This document shows, piece after piece, positions 45,847 through 53,460 of a DNA stretch of 64,000 bases. The stretch lies in contig NZ_VATY01000002.1 in the NCBI RefSeq assembly GCF_005885635.1, forward strand, positions 682,001 through 746,000, in the 5' to 3' direction. The DNA comes from Maribacter algarum (ex Zhang et al. 2020). GTDB lineage: Bacteria > Bacteroidota > Bacteroidia > Flavobacteriales > Flavobacteriaceae. The notes beneath the pieces were generated by a model that was not told where the DNA came from, ran no database searches, and worked only from the letters and a program-made list of their open reading frames with translations. How positions within the stretch are numbered: the first letter of the stretch is position 1; each line of letters begins with the position of its first letter. Made by a program: the position numbers and the translations under genes.

Positions 45847-47109
45847 TTAGTTAAACAATGATAATTGACCACTATAATTCTTTCTAAATTTTCCTTGGGA
45901 ATTTTGTAAAATCAAACTCTTAATTTGATAGGCCTGTAAATCTCTTTTTTCCCATTGATGCGAATCGCAAATGATAAAATACTTAGCTCTATTTAGGGCA
46001 ACGCCAATTTTCTTTAAATGTTCCCAATTCAGTTTTCGAAATTTCCGAGCTTTGAGAATCTTGCTTACCGAGTACATTCCTAATCCCGGTACTCTCGCAA
46101 GCATTCGTTTGTCCGCTGCATTAATATCTACCGGAAAATGATTTAGATTCCGTAAAGCCCAACTCAATTTGGGATCAACATCAATATCTAGATTAGGGTG
46201 TTTGTCATTCAAAATTTCATTTATGCTAAATCCGTAGAAACGGAGTAACCAATCTGTTTGATAGAGCCTATTTTCTCTTAACATAGGCACTTGAGAGCCT
46301 ATTGCTGGTAAACGACTATCTTCTGCCACTGGAACATATCCAGAATAATACACCCGCTTCATGTTGTAGTTCGTGTAATAATGATTTGCAGAGTACATAA
46401 TATCCTTGTCAGATTCGCCTGTAGCGCCAATAATCATTTGCGTACTTTGTCCTGCTGGAGCATATTTTGGTGTACTTTTTAGCACTTTTTTCTCTTCCTT
46501 ATATTGAATAATTTCGTTCTTCACTTTGAGCATCGGCTTGGTAAAGTCTTCATGCTTTTTGTCAGGAGCCAACAGTTTTAAACCCGAAATAGTCGGGACC
46601 TCAATATTTACAGAGAGTCTATCGGCCCATAAACCGGCTTCACGCATTAGTTCGTCACTTGCACCTGGAATAGATTTTAAATGAATGTAGCCATTGAAAT
46701 TTTCTTCAATTCGTAGTTTTTTGGCAACAGCTACCAAACGTTCCATGGTGAAATCAGGATTTTTGAAAATTCCTGAACTCAAGAAAAGCCCTTCTATATA
46801 GTTTCTGCGATAGAAATTAATGGTCAGATCAACAACCTCTTGAATTTTAAAAGCAGCGCGTTTGATATCATTGCTTTTACGTGTAACACAATAGGCACAA
46901 TCAAAAATGCAGTGATTGGTCAAGAGTATCTTTAATAAGGAAACACAGCGCCCATCTTCGGTATAACTATGGCAAATGCCCATCCCTGAACTATCACCCA
47001 AACCTTTATTGGTATTGGTGCGTTTGCTTCCACTACTTGAGCATGATACGTCATACTTTGCAGCGTCTGCTAGTATATTTAATTTCTCTTTAATACGTTC
47101 GAAGGACAT
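45847..47109 (-). CDS. TIGR03916 putative DNA modification/repair radical SAM protein
   Basis: A 420-residue radical SAM enzyme. The cluster motif CIFDCAYC is at 67-74 (CX3CX2C, Cys67/71/74), and additional N-terminal cysteines occur at 23, 46 and 55. Radical SAM strands follow (GLFLSSGIFKNPDFTMERL). The C-terminal region has a helix-hairpin-helix-like DNA-binding motif (MLARVPGLGMYSVSKIL). It makes a pair with TIGR03915, proposed to modify or repair DNA. It is the first gene of an operon and sits opposite a LexA-like repressor gene across three operators. Confidence 0.9.
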   Translation of the reverse strand: MSFERIKEKLNILADAAKYDVSCSSSGSKRTNTNKGLGDSSGMGICHSYTEDGRCVSLLKILLTNHCIFDCAYCVTRKSNDIKRAAFKIQEVVDLTINFYRRNYIEGLFLSSGIFKNPDFTMERLVAVAKKLRIEENFNGYIHLKSIPGASDELMREAGLWADRLSVNIEVPTISGLKLLAPDKKHEDFTKPMLKVKNEIIQYKEEKKVLKSTPKYAPAGQSTQMIIGATGESDKDIMYSANHYYTNYNMKRVYYSGYVPVAEDSRLPAIGSQVPMLRENRLYQTDWLLRFYGFSINEILNDKHPNLDIDVDPKLSWALRNLNHFPVDINAADKRMLARVPGLGMYSVSKILKARKFRKLNWEHLKKIGVALNRAKYFIICDSHQWEKRDLQAYQIKSLILQNSQGKFRKNYSGQLSLFN

Positions 47110-47128
47110 GTAAAATATGTAATTATTC

Positions 47129-47160
47129 CAAAAATATGGAAATAATCCTAATTATGGAAA
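47129..47160 (-). promoter_or_regulatory. Promoter of the radical SAM operon
   Basis: On the minus strand TTTC (47160-47157), 20 bp, then TATTTTTG (47136-47129), a perfect -7 and a one-mismatch -33. The leader to the ATG at 47109 is 19 nt. Operator box 1 covers the -33 side and box 0 covers the spacer and the start of the -7. Confidence 0.5.
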
Positions 47161-47192
47161 TATTCCATAAATATTTTTGGAAATATTCCAAA
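47135..47192. promoter_or_regulatory. Three TGGAA-N3-TTCCA operators (LexA-like boxes)
   Basis: Box 1 is TATGGAA-ATA-TTCCATA (47153-47169) and box 2 is TTTGGAA-ATA-TTCCAAA (47176-47192), both exact 7-bp dyads with the same ATA spacer. Box 0 (47135-47151, TATGGAA-ATA-ATCCTAA) is a diverged copy. The centres are at 47143, 47161 and 47184. They occupy both divergent promoters, and a self-cleaving S24 repressor is encoded immediately to the right, so they are its likely targets. Confidence 0.75.
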
Positions 47193-47205
47193 TTGACTAT
47201 ATTTG
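47176..47205 (+). promoter_or_regulatory. Promoter of the LexA-like repressor gene
   Basis: TTTG (47176-47179), 18 bp, then TATATTTG (47198-47205), a perfect -7 with an exact -33. Operator box 2 covers the -33 and most of the spacer, which predicts autorepression. The leader to the ATG at 47298 is about 85 nt and contains a 9-bp inverted repeat. Confidence 0.6.
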
Positions 47206-47244
47206 AGAGTCCTAAAAGAACAAATTTTCGCCTAACTAAATTTT

Positions 47245-47269
47245 TAAGTTCCTGATAAATAGGAACTTA
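47245..47269 (+). repeat. Inverted repeat in the leader of the LexA-like gene
   Basis: TAAGTTCCT / AGGAACTTA, a perfect 9-bp dyad with a 7-nt loop (47245-47253 and 47261-47269), 28 bp before the ATG. It may fold in the mRNA and reduce translation, or be a further, weaker operator because it carries TTCC/GGAA cores. Confidence 0.45.
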
Positions 47270-47297
47270 TATTTTGTTGATTAAACCAGTACACCAT

Positions 47298-48062
47298 ATG
47301 GAAAATGAACTTACATTAAAACGTTTTATAGAAATTAGAAGAGATTTAGGCTATACTCAAGCTGAATTCGCTAAACTTTTAGGGATATCTAGTACAACAG
47401 CGGATATTGAAAGGGGCCGCACAAAACTCTCTGGAAAAGTAGTCGCAGAGCTATTAAAGCAGTTCAAGATTAATCCACTGTGGTTATTTGGTGAAAGTGA
47501 GAACAAGAACTTGGCCACGACTAATACAAGTGTTATTCCAAAAGTGGTTACGGTGGATTCTTCGGATCAAGAAAATATGGTTTTGGTAAACGCCAAAGCG
47601 GCTGCAGGATATCCACAAAATATTCAAGATACATCATGGTATAAAGAATTGCCTGCCTTTGACTTGCCTTTGCCCGAATTTAGAAATTCTACATATCGTG
47701 GTTTTCAAGTAGAAGGTGATAGTATGCTTCCAAATTTAAAACCAGGGGAGTGGGTACTGGCAAAGGCGATTGATAATATAGATGAAGTCAATCCGAATAA
47801 AATGTATGTTGTGGTTTTGGAGGATGCTGTTCTTGTTAAAAAGGTCATCCGTAAACCAAATTCAAATAATGTGACTTTGGTTTCTTTGAATGAGACCTAT
47901 CCGCCTTATGAAATCAAACCTTTTCAGATTCAGGAAATCTGGCAGGTAAATAGTAAAATTACCTTTGGTGTTGATGCTACTACCGAAACCGGACTTCTAA
48001 AACAACTGCAAGAATCGATGGAAGAACTAAAAAGCCAGTTTAACAAACAGCAGGCAAGTTAG
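47298..48062 (+). CDS. LexA-like XRE-S24 self-cleaving repressor
   Basis: A 254-residue cytoplasmic repressor from the ATG at 47298 (TTG starts upstream are rejected). Residues 7-60 form an XRE helix-turn-helix (YTQAEFAKLLGISSTTADIE). Residues 95-230 are a peptidase S24 domain with the LexA/CI autocleavage Ala103-Gly104 in AAAGYP, nucleophile Ser142 in EGDSML and general base Lys181 in LVKKV. It has the layout of RecA-stimulated repressors. It faces a DNA-repair operon across three dyad operators. The gene ends with a 4-bp overlap with the convergent GNAT gene. Confidence 0.88.
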   Translation: MENELTLKRFIEIRRDLGYTQAEFAKLLGISSTTADIERGRTKLSGKVVAELLKQFKINPLWLFGESENKNLATTNTSVIPKVVTVDSSDQENMVLVNAKAAAGYPQNIQDTSWYKELPAFDLPLPEFRNSTYRGFQVEGDSMLPNLKPGEWVLAKAIDNIDEVNPNKMYVVVLEDAVLVKKVIRKPNSNNVTLVSLNETYPPYEIKPFQIQEIWQVNSKITFGVDATTETGLLKQLQESMEELKSQFNKQQAS

Positions 48063-48487
48063 TTTAGACGAAGATTGTAGAGTCCACTTTTTCGCATTTC
48101 AAATCCTAAGCTTTTATATAGGGCTATTGCGGGACCTCTATGATGTCCGGTGAATAAGAGAATCTCATCTAACCCCATTTTTTTACCTTCTTCCAGAAGT
48201 CTTTCCATTAGTTTTCTACCAATGCCTTTTCCTCGTTGCGATGCATCTACAACCACATCATCTACCATTCCGCGATAACCAGAGATTACTTTGTATATTG
48301 AAAGTAGGGCAGTTCCAACAATGCTGTTATCCATCTTACAAATAATTACTAGAACATTGTTATCTGGTTGAAGGATTTCCTTTAAAGGTCTTTGGGCATT
48401 ATGGGGATTTAACTGGCGATATAAATCCGCAACTTCACTTTGTATATCAGTGGTTATATCTGATGCCTTTAAAACTTCGATTTCCAT
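48059..48487 (-). CDS. GNAT family N-acetyltransferase
   Basis: A 142-residue acetyl-CoA-dependent N-acetyltransferase. The acetyl-CoA loop is QRGKGIGRKLMERL, preceded by the beta4 strand VDDVVVDASQRG, and the C-terminal ALYKSLGFEMRKSGLY is typical. The substrate cannot be inferred. It is cytoplasmic and convergent with the LexA-like gene, sharing the TTAG tetranucleotide that holds both stop codons. Confidence 0.9.
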   Translation of the reverse strand: MEIEVLKASDITTDIQSEVADLYRQLNPHNAQRPLKEILQPDNNVLVIICKMDNSIVGTALLSIYKVISGYRGMVDDVVVDASQRGKGIGRKLMERLLEEGKKMGLDEILLFTGHHRGPAIALYKSLGFEMRKSGLYNLRLN

Positions 48488-48577
48488 TTAAAGTATTTTC
48501 TTTAAAGTTAGGAAAGTAGAACTGATTTAACACTTTTTCGAATTATCGTATATTTAGAAAAAATAGGCAATCAAACC

Positions 48578-49651
48578 ATGAAGAAAACTTTTATCGCAAT
48601 TGTTTTAAGTCTATTTAGCCTTTCCTTCTACGCACAAATCACACAAGATACTTTATTGGTTGGCTATACAACTGCCCCGCCATTTATAGTTCAGGAAGGA
48701 GAATTGTTGGAAGGTATCAACATTTGGCTATGGGAACGAACAGCGGCAGATTTGAACCTAAACTACAAGCTGGTTCCTATGGGTTTTCGCGAGATGTTGG
48801 ATGCTTTGAAAAGTGGGGAAATAGATGTAAGTATCAATCCACTAACTGTGACTAGCGAGCGAAGTAAAGTTTTTGAATTCACCAATTCATATTATGCCGC
48901 TCACTCTACAATTGCTATTTCCGAAGCGACCACATTTGAGAAGTTGACAGGTTTTCTAAAGAATTTTTTTAATCAGGATTTTTTGAAGGGATTGGCCGTG
49001 CTCTTGTTCATTATTTTTTGGTTCGGATTACTAGGATGGTACTTTGAACGCAAACAAAACCCAGAACATTTTCGCAACAGCGGAAGCGGTATTTGGGATG
49101 GAATGTGGTGGTCTGCAGTTACCTTGACCACTGTAGGGTATGGGGATAAGGCTCCAAAAACAAAAATGGGAAAGATTACAGCTTTGGTCTTAATGTTTGG
49201 AGGATTGTTATTTATTTCGGGTTTAACGGCAAGCATAGCTTCGAGTTTAACAGTAAATCAATTGAGTAGTAGTCCGGAAGGTTTCATGGCTTTTAAGGAA
49301 CGGAAAGTTGGTACCATAGATAATTCTGGAGCAATGGAATATCTGCACAAACACTTCTTCAAGGATATCAATGGATATTCGGGCGTCGTAGCTGGACTAA
49401 AAGATTTAAAGGATGGGAAGATTAATGCCTTTATGTATGATGAACCTATCTTGAAATATAGAATTCAAGAGGATAAAGAATTGATGAACCTGCAAGTACT
49501 TCCAGTGAAGTTTGATGTACAATTCTATGCCTTCGGAATATCTACTAAACGAGCAGAAATCGAAAAAGAAGTTTCGCAACAAATATTATCAATTACTGAA
49601 ACACAAGAGTGGGAGGTGGTACTCAATGAATTTGGCTTAAAAGATATTTAG
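48578..49651 (+). CDS. Prokaryotic ionotropic glutamate-receptor-type K+ channel (GluR0-like)
   Basis: A 357-residue membrane channel. A signal peptide (1-20) is followed by ligand-binding lobe S1 (25-125: ILLVGYTTAPPF-type start, SGEIDVSINPLTVTSERSK), transmembrane helix M1 (136-155), a re-entrant pore with the potassium filter TVGYGD (185-190), helix M2 (198-222), then lobe S2 (235-357: MAFKERKVGTIDNSGAMEYL, AFMYDEPILKYRI). The interrupted periplasmic-binding fold around a two-helix pore is the GluR0 architecture. It should open a K+ conductance when an amino acid or similar ligand binds outside. The ligand is unknown. Confidence 0.9.
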   Translation: MKKTFIAIVLSLFSLSFYAQITQDTLLVGYTTAPPFIVQEGELLEGINIWLWERTAADLNLNYKLVPMGFREMLDALKSGEIDVSINPLTVTSERSKVFEFTNSYYAAHSTIAISEATTFEKLTGFLKNFFNQDFLKGLAVLLFIIFWFGLLGWYFERKQNPEHFRNSGSGIWDGMWWSAVTLTTVGYGDKAPKTKMGKITALVLMFGGLLFISGLTASIASSLTVNQLSSSPEGFMAFKERKVGTIDNSGAMEYLHKHFFKDINGYSGVVAGLKDLKDGKINAFMYDEPILKYRIQEDKELMNLQVLPVKFDVQFYAFGISTKRAEIEKEVSQQILSITETQEWEVVLNEFGLKDI

Positions 49652-50244
49652 CCTTTCCGTCTTTCCAGCAAGACCATCATCATCAATCCAAGAATGATAA
49701 TGTCGTCATCCAAACCATCTAGTTTTTTGATTTCGCTCACCTTGAAACGACGACCAACCAAAGACTTCTCTTTAGATAATCGCACTACAGTTTCATTTCT
49801 ACTATTGATGACGATATAAGCAGGATTTAGAAAAAGGCCGGTGAATAAATTAAGTATCGGAATTTGTCCGACCAGTCCGTCAAGTACTTTTACCCAAGCA
49901 TTTTCCTCGCGGATCGTAAATTTCAATTGTTGGTTTTTGTCAAAGATTTCGTAATGTGCTTTCCAAAGAGAAGCCCAGCCTTTTCGCCCAATTTTCCCTA
50001 GTTCTTTACCTTCCGGGTCGGAAAAAGAATAACAGGCGGAAAAATCAATCCATCTATCCGCTTTGATTTTATATAAAACTTTGGTTTTGTTTTCGTTTTC
50101 AAAAACACTTACATCTTCTTTGAACTTGAAAAGTTTTTGCTTGACGTAAGCAACAGTCTTTTGGTGTGCATCAACCGCCGTAAAATCATTTGACAGTGTT
50201 CCAATGTTGAAAGTAAAATCTAGGGGAAATTGAAATTCTTGCAT
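49648..50244 (-). CDS. LURP-one/phospholipid-scramblase-like protein
   Basis: A 198-residue protein with a tubby-like/LOR beta-barrel. Pairs of strands such as YKIKADRWIDFSACYSF, DPEGKELGKIGRKG and HYEIFDKNQQLKFTIREE follow the LURP-one-related pattern, and a central hydrophobic helix (residues 125-150) fills the barrel. A late hydrophobic stretch, DDDIIILGLMMMVLLERRKG, could be a membrane helix. Eukaryotic scramblases share this fold; the bacterial role is unknown. Its stop overlaps the channel gene stop by 4 bp (convergent). Confidence 0.7.
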   Translation of the reverse strand: MQEFQFPLDFTFNIGTLSNDFTAVDAHQKTVAYVKQKLFKFKEDVSVFENENKTKVLYKIKADRWIDFSACYSFSDPEGKELGKIGRKGWASLWKAHYEIFDKNQQLKFTIREENAWVKVLDGLVGQIPILNLFTGLFLNPAYIVINSRNETVVRLSKEKSLVGRRFKVSEIKKLDGLDDDIIILGLMMMVLLERRKG

Positions 50245-50311
50245 TTTATTGTTTATGAGTAGGATATACTACATAACGTTTGGTGAGCATATTATTGTAA
50301 GGCAATTCACT

Positions 50312-51025
50312 TTAGTTGTATGCTTTAACAACTCCCATATCCATGGTTATAGACCCTATTCTGTGTGTTGCTGGTAGTGCTACTCCGCTTTCCATAATTT
50401 TCCAATCATCCCAGCTAGCTTCCAGTCCACCAATAGGAATTACTTTCACCCACATTTGATAACTTTGGGGAAAACCGTTAGGGAGTAATTTCCAGAGATA
50501 GGTGTCTCCAGGCGTGGTTCCTCCCGAGGAATATTTTACAAGTAAGGCTTCTGAGCTATCCGCTAAGGTAACAATACTCCGTTCAGTTCCCTTGTCCAGT
50601 ACCTTAAATGGAGCAACGAGCCAAAAGGAATCATTATTGAAGTAATTGACGGCAGTTGTTACGAGGTCGGTTTTCGAATCATCAATTACGACAGCACCAT
50701 TCTCTAAAACCTCGCTTTTTGACGGATTGTTTAAATTCAAATTTACTTCGTAATTATCCCATCTTACTTGAACTTTTCCGTTTTCTTTGTCCCAGTGATA
50801 ACGATGTGTACCATCTAAGAACGACCATTCTATATGCCTCGTATTCTTATAGGCTTCATTATTAACGGCTTTCAGCATTTTTTCAGCTAAGGCATCAGCC
50901 GCTGGCCCTGATTTCCCTTCCGGAATAGGTTCGTTGTAAATTGCAAATAAAATTCCAAAACCAATGAGCCCCATTAGAAGTAGTACTCCAACTATTCTAA
51001 GAAGAATTTTCAGGAATTTTTTCAT
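50312..51025 (-). CDS. Hypothetical membrane-anchored protein
   Basis: A 237-residue protein with an N-terminal transmembrane anchor (residues 8-31, LRIVGVLLLMGLIGFGILFAI). The remainder is extracytoplasmic and begins PEGKSGPAADALAEKMLKAV. A tryptophan-rich beta region (HIEWSFLDGTHRYHWDKENG, FWLVAPFKVLD) resembles a family of conserved flavobacterial proteins of unknown function. No catalytic residues can be pointed to. It is 28 bp downstream of ggt on the same strand and possibly co-transcribed with it. Confidence 0.65.
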   Translation of the reverse strand: MKKFLKILLRIVGVLLLMGLIGFGILFAIYNEPIPEGKSGPAADALAEKMLKAVNNEAYKNTRHIEWSFLDGTHRYHWDKENGKVQVRWDNYEVNLNLNNPSKSEVLENGAVVIDDSKTDLVTTAVNYFNNDSFWLVAPFKVLDKGTERSIVTLADSSEALLVKYSSGGTTPGDTYLWKLLPNGFPQSYQMWVKVIPIGGLEASWDDWKIMESGVALPATHRIGSITMDMGVVKAYN

Positions 51026-51053
51026 AGTATCATTTTTCTACAGCAATTAAGGT

Positions 51054-52739
51054 TTAATAGCCCACGGCCGTATCATCGCCTCTTTTATCAGCTCCGCCTT
51101 CTAATTTTCCATTAGGTAAAACACGAATGGCATCAACTTTTCCAATAATTGGGGTTCTTTCTTCATTAACGATATATCCTTTCTTGGAAAGTGTTTCTTT
51201 TAACTCTGCCGAAAATCCTTCAGGTTCGAAAATCACCATATCTGGTAGCCACTGGTGATGAAAACGTGGGGCATTCACGGCATCTTGCATGCTCATATTA
51301 AACTCATATCCATTTAGGATAGTTTGCGCTACCGCTGTTATAATAGTAGATCCGCCGGGTGTACCTACGACCATCCATAGTTTACCATCCTTTTCAACAA
51401 TGGTTGGAGTCATGCTGCTTAACATTCTTTTCTCTGGGGCAATGCTATTCGCTTGTGCACCGATTAGTCCAAACATATTTGGAACGCCAGGCTTGGCACT
51501 AAAATCATCCATCTCATTATTCAGAAAAAATCCTAACTCGTCTGAATACAACTTAGAACCATAGGCTCCATTCAAAGTGGTTGTAACAGAAACTGCATTT
51601 CCTTCATCATCAACAATGGAGTAGTGGGTGGTTTCCATGCTTTCCACTATTTCAACATTGCCACGCTCTACCTCTGAGGACTTCGTAGCTTTATCCCATG
51701 AGAAATTGGCCATACGCTCTGTTAGATACCCGTCACTTAAAAGTACATCCAATGGAATATCAACAAAATCAGGATCCCCCAAATAATAGTTCCGATCCGC
51801 ATAGGCTCGCCGAGAAGCCTCTGTGAATAATTGAACGGTTTTAGCAGAATTATGTCCGTAGGAAGCGACATCATGAGACTCCATCATTTTGAAAATTTGA
51901 TTGATGGTAACGCCTCCGCTACTTGGCGGACTCATAGAAACAATGCGCAAATCTTTGTAGTTGAAAATGACAGGTTGACGCCATTTGGCTTCATATTTGG
52001 CTAGATCTTCTTCAGTAACGAATCCTCCATTTTCTTGAATGAATGTAGCTAATTTCTTGGCTACTTCACCTTTATAGAATCCGTCACGGCCATTTTTGGC
52101 AATACTCCGCATGGTCTTGGCAAGGGCTGGATATTTAATCATGTCACCCGCTTTGAATTCGGTTGCAAAGAAGGTGCTATCACCATTTATTTCAATGAAT
52201 TTATCGCGTTGACTTGACAATCTTTTCTCCTGGTTTTCGGTTACAACGATGCCGTTTTCCGCTAGGGCGATTACTGGTTCAAAGATTTCCTCTAAGGATA
52301 ACTTTCCAAATTTTTTATGGACTTCAATGATTCCGGCAACCGTACCGGGAACTCCAACCGCAGTAGCTCCTTGAGTACTCATTCCGGGAATCACATTCCC
52401 AAGGGAGTCTAAATACATGTCTTTATGGCCTGATAATGGCGCTTTTTCTCGGTAGTCTAATCCGCCAACATCGCCATCTGCTTTGCGATAGACCATAAAG
52501 CCACCGCCGCCTAAATTTCCTGCGAATGGATAGGCGACTACCAATGCCATTTCTGTGGCAACCATTGCGTCAAAGGCATTCCCGCCCTTTTTCATAATTT
52601 CTACTCCAATTTTTGAGGCCTCTTCCCGAGCTGATACCACCATTGCTTTTTCAGTCACTAATCCGGTTGGCGCAGCAGGTTGTTTTCTACAATTAATAAA
52701 TAGAAGAATTGCGAATAGGGGGACAATAATTTTTTTCAT
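51054..52739 (-). CDS. ggt: Gamma-glutamyltransferase lipoprotein
   Basis: A 561-residue Ntn-hydrolase that cleaves gamma-glutamyl bonds of glutathione and related compounds and matures by autoproteolysis. The lipoprotein-type signal FINC (Cys17) anchors it at the membrane. The large-subunit motif NLGGGGFMVY and the SPPSSGG loop are present. The nucleophile Thr370 begins the small subunit in TTHYSIVDDEGN, with the later GSTIITAV block. All catalytic residues are intact and the length is normal. Sequence order suggests transcription with the membrane-anchored protein downstream. Confidence 0.95.
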   Translation of the reverse strand: MKKIIVPLFAILLFINCRKQPAAPTGLVTEKAMVVSAREEASKIGVEIMKKGGNAFDAMVATEMALVVAYPFAGNLGGGGFMVYRKADGDVGGLDYREKAPLSGHKDMYLDSLGNVIPGMSTQGATAVGVPGTVAGIIEVHKKFGKLSLEEIFEPVIALAENGIVVTENQEKRLSSQRDKFIEINGDSTFFATEFKAGDMIKYPALAKTMRSIAKNGRDGFYKGEVAKKLATFIQENGGFVTEEDLAKYEAKWRQPVIFNYKDLRIVSMSPPSSGGVTINQIFKMMESHDVASYGHNSAKTVQLFTEASRRAYADRNYYLGDPDFVDIPLDVLLSDGYLTERMANFSWDKATKSSEVERGNVEIVESMETTHYSIVDDEGNAVSVTTTLNGAYGSKLYSDELGFFLNNEMDDFSAKPGVPNMFGLIGAQANSIAPEKRMLSSMTPTIVEKDGKLWMVVGTPGGSTIITAVAQTILNGYEFNMSMQDAVNAPRFHHQWLPDMVIFEPEGFSAELKETLSKKGYIVNEERTPIIGKVDAIRVLPNGKLEGGADKRGDDTAVGY

Positions 52740-52781
52740 TGATATCGTTTGTTTTACGTTGTATTAAATATCTTTACTAGG

Positions 52782-53366
52782 TCAAAGTGAACTAAATTTT
52801 TGCTTTGAATAGGCAGTCAATTCTTCAAAAAAAGAGGTGAATTCATTTTCAAATTTTTCATAATGCTCTTCTAAGTCAAGAATAGCAAAGTTCATTTTTG
52901 ATTTGTTTTTGGTTCTACGGTTCATTCCATTTAGAACTTTCCCAATTCCTTCCATTTTGGCATAGTTTAGAATCCAATTGTCAGCAATCATATAGGGCAT
53001 CATGCGATGCACCCCAGCAGGGAGAATTTCATAGTTGTCTTCTAATAAATCATAGAAATTATCCACAAAAATATCCAAAGGGGTATCTGAATATGACTTC
53101 CAATTTTTTGCCAAATAGTGGTCGTAAAAGATATCTACAATGATACCGCTATAATGACTGTAATTTTTATGCAAACGTTTGGTGCTTTTCCGCACCGTGG
53201 GATGCGCGTCGGTGAATGAATCTATGTGTCGGTGCAATTTAATTCCCTTTTGTACCCGTTCAGGCAAATGCTTGAATTTATTTCCTCGAATGCTATCAGC
53301 AATAAAATTCCCAATGGTAATTTCATCATCTTCGAAGGATAAATAAATATGTGCCAAAAAGTTCAT
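52782..53366 (-). CDS. acpH: Acyl-carrier-protein phosphodiesterase
   Basis: A 194-residue HD-like hydrolase that removes the 4'-phosphopantetheine arm from acyl carrier protein. It starts MNFLAHIYLS, typical of AcpH, and has the metal-binding blocks GNFIADSIRG, LHRHIDSFTDAHP and the FYDHYLAKNW motif. All expected His/Asp ligands are visible. It is cytoplasmic, located 42 bp upstream of ggt on the same strand and divergent from glmM. Confidence 0.9.
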   Translation of the reverse strand: MNFLAHIYLSFEDDEITIGNFIADSIRGNKFKHLPERVQKGIKLHRHIDSFTDAHPTVRKSTKRLHKNYSHYSGIIVDIFYDHYLAKNWKSYSDTPLDIFVDNFYDLLEDNYEILPAGVHRMMPYMIADNWILNYAKMEGIGKVLNGMNRRTKNKSKMNFAILDLEEHYEKFENEFTSFFEELTAYSKQKFSSL

Positions 53367-53433
53367 AAATAGTGATGAAAAGTCTTAACCCCGAATTTAC
53401 AAAGAAGCATAATAGGTTTAAAGTTGATACGTT

Positions 53434-53441
53434 TATATTTG
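53434..53441 (+). promoter_or_regulatory. Candidate -7 element of glmM
   Basis: TATATTTG, an exact TAnnTTTG match 19 nt before the glmM ATG. No TTTG is present at the standard -33 distance, so the promoter is only partly supported. Confidence 0.4.
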
Positions 53442-53460
53442 CAAAAACTTTTTAAGACTT

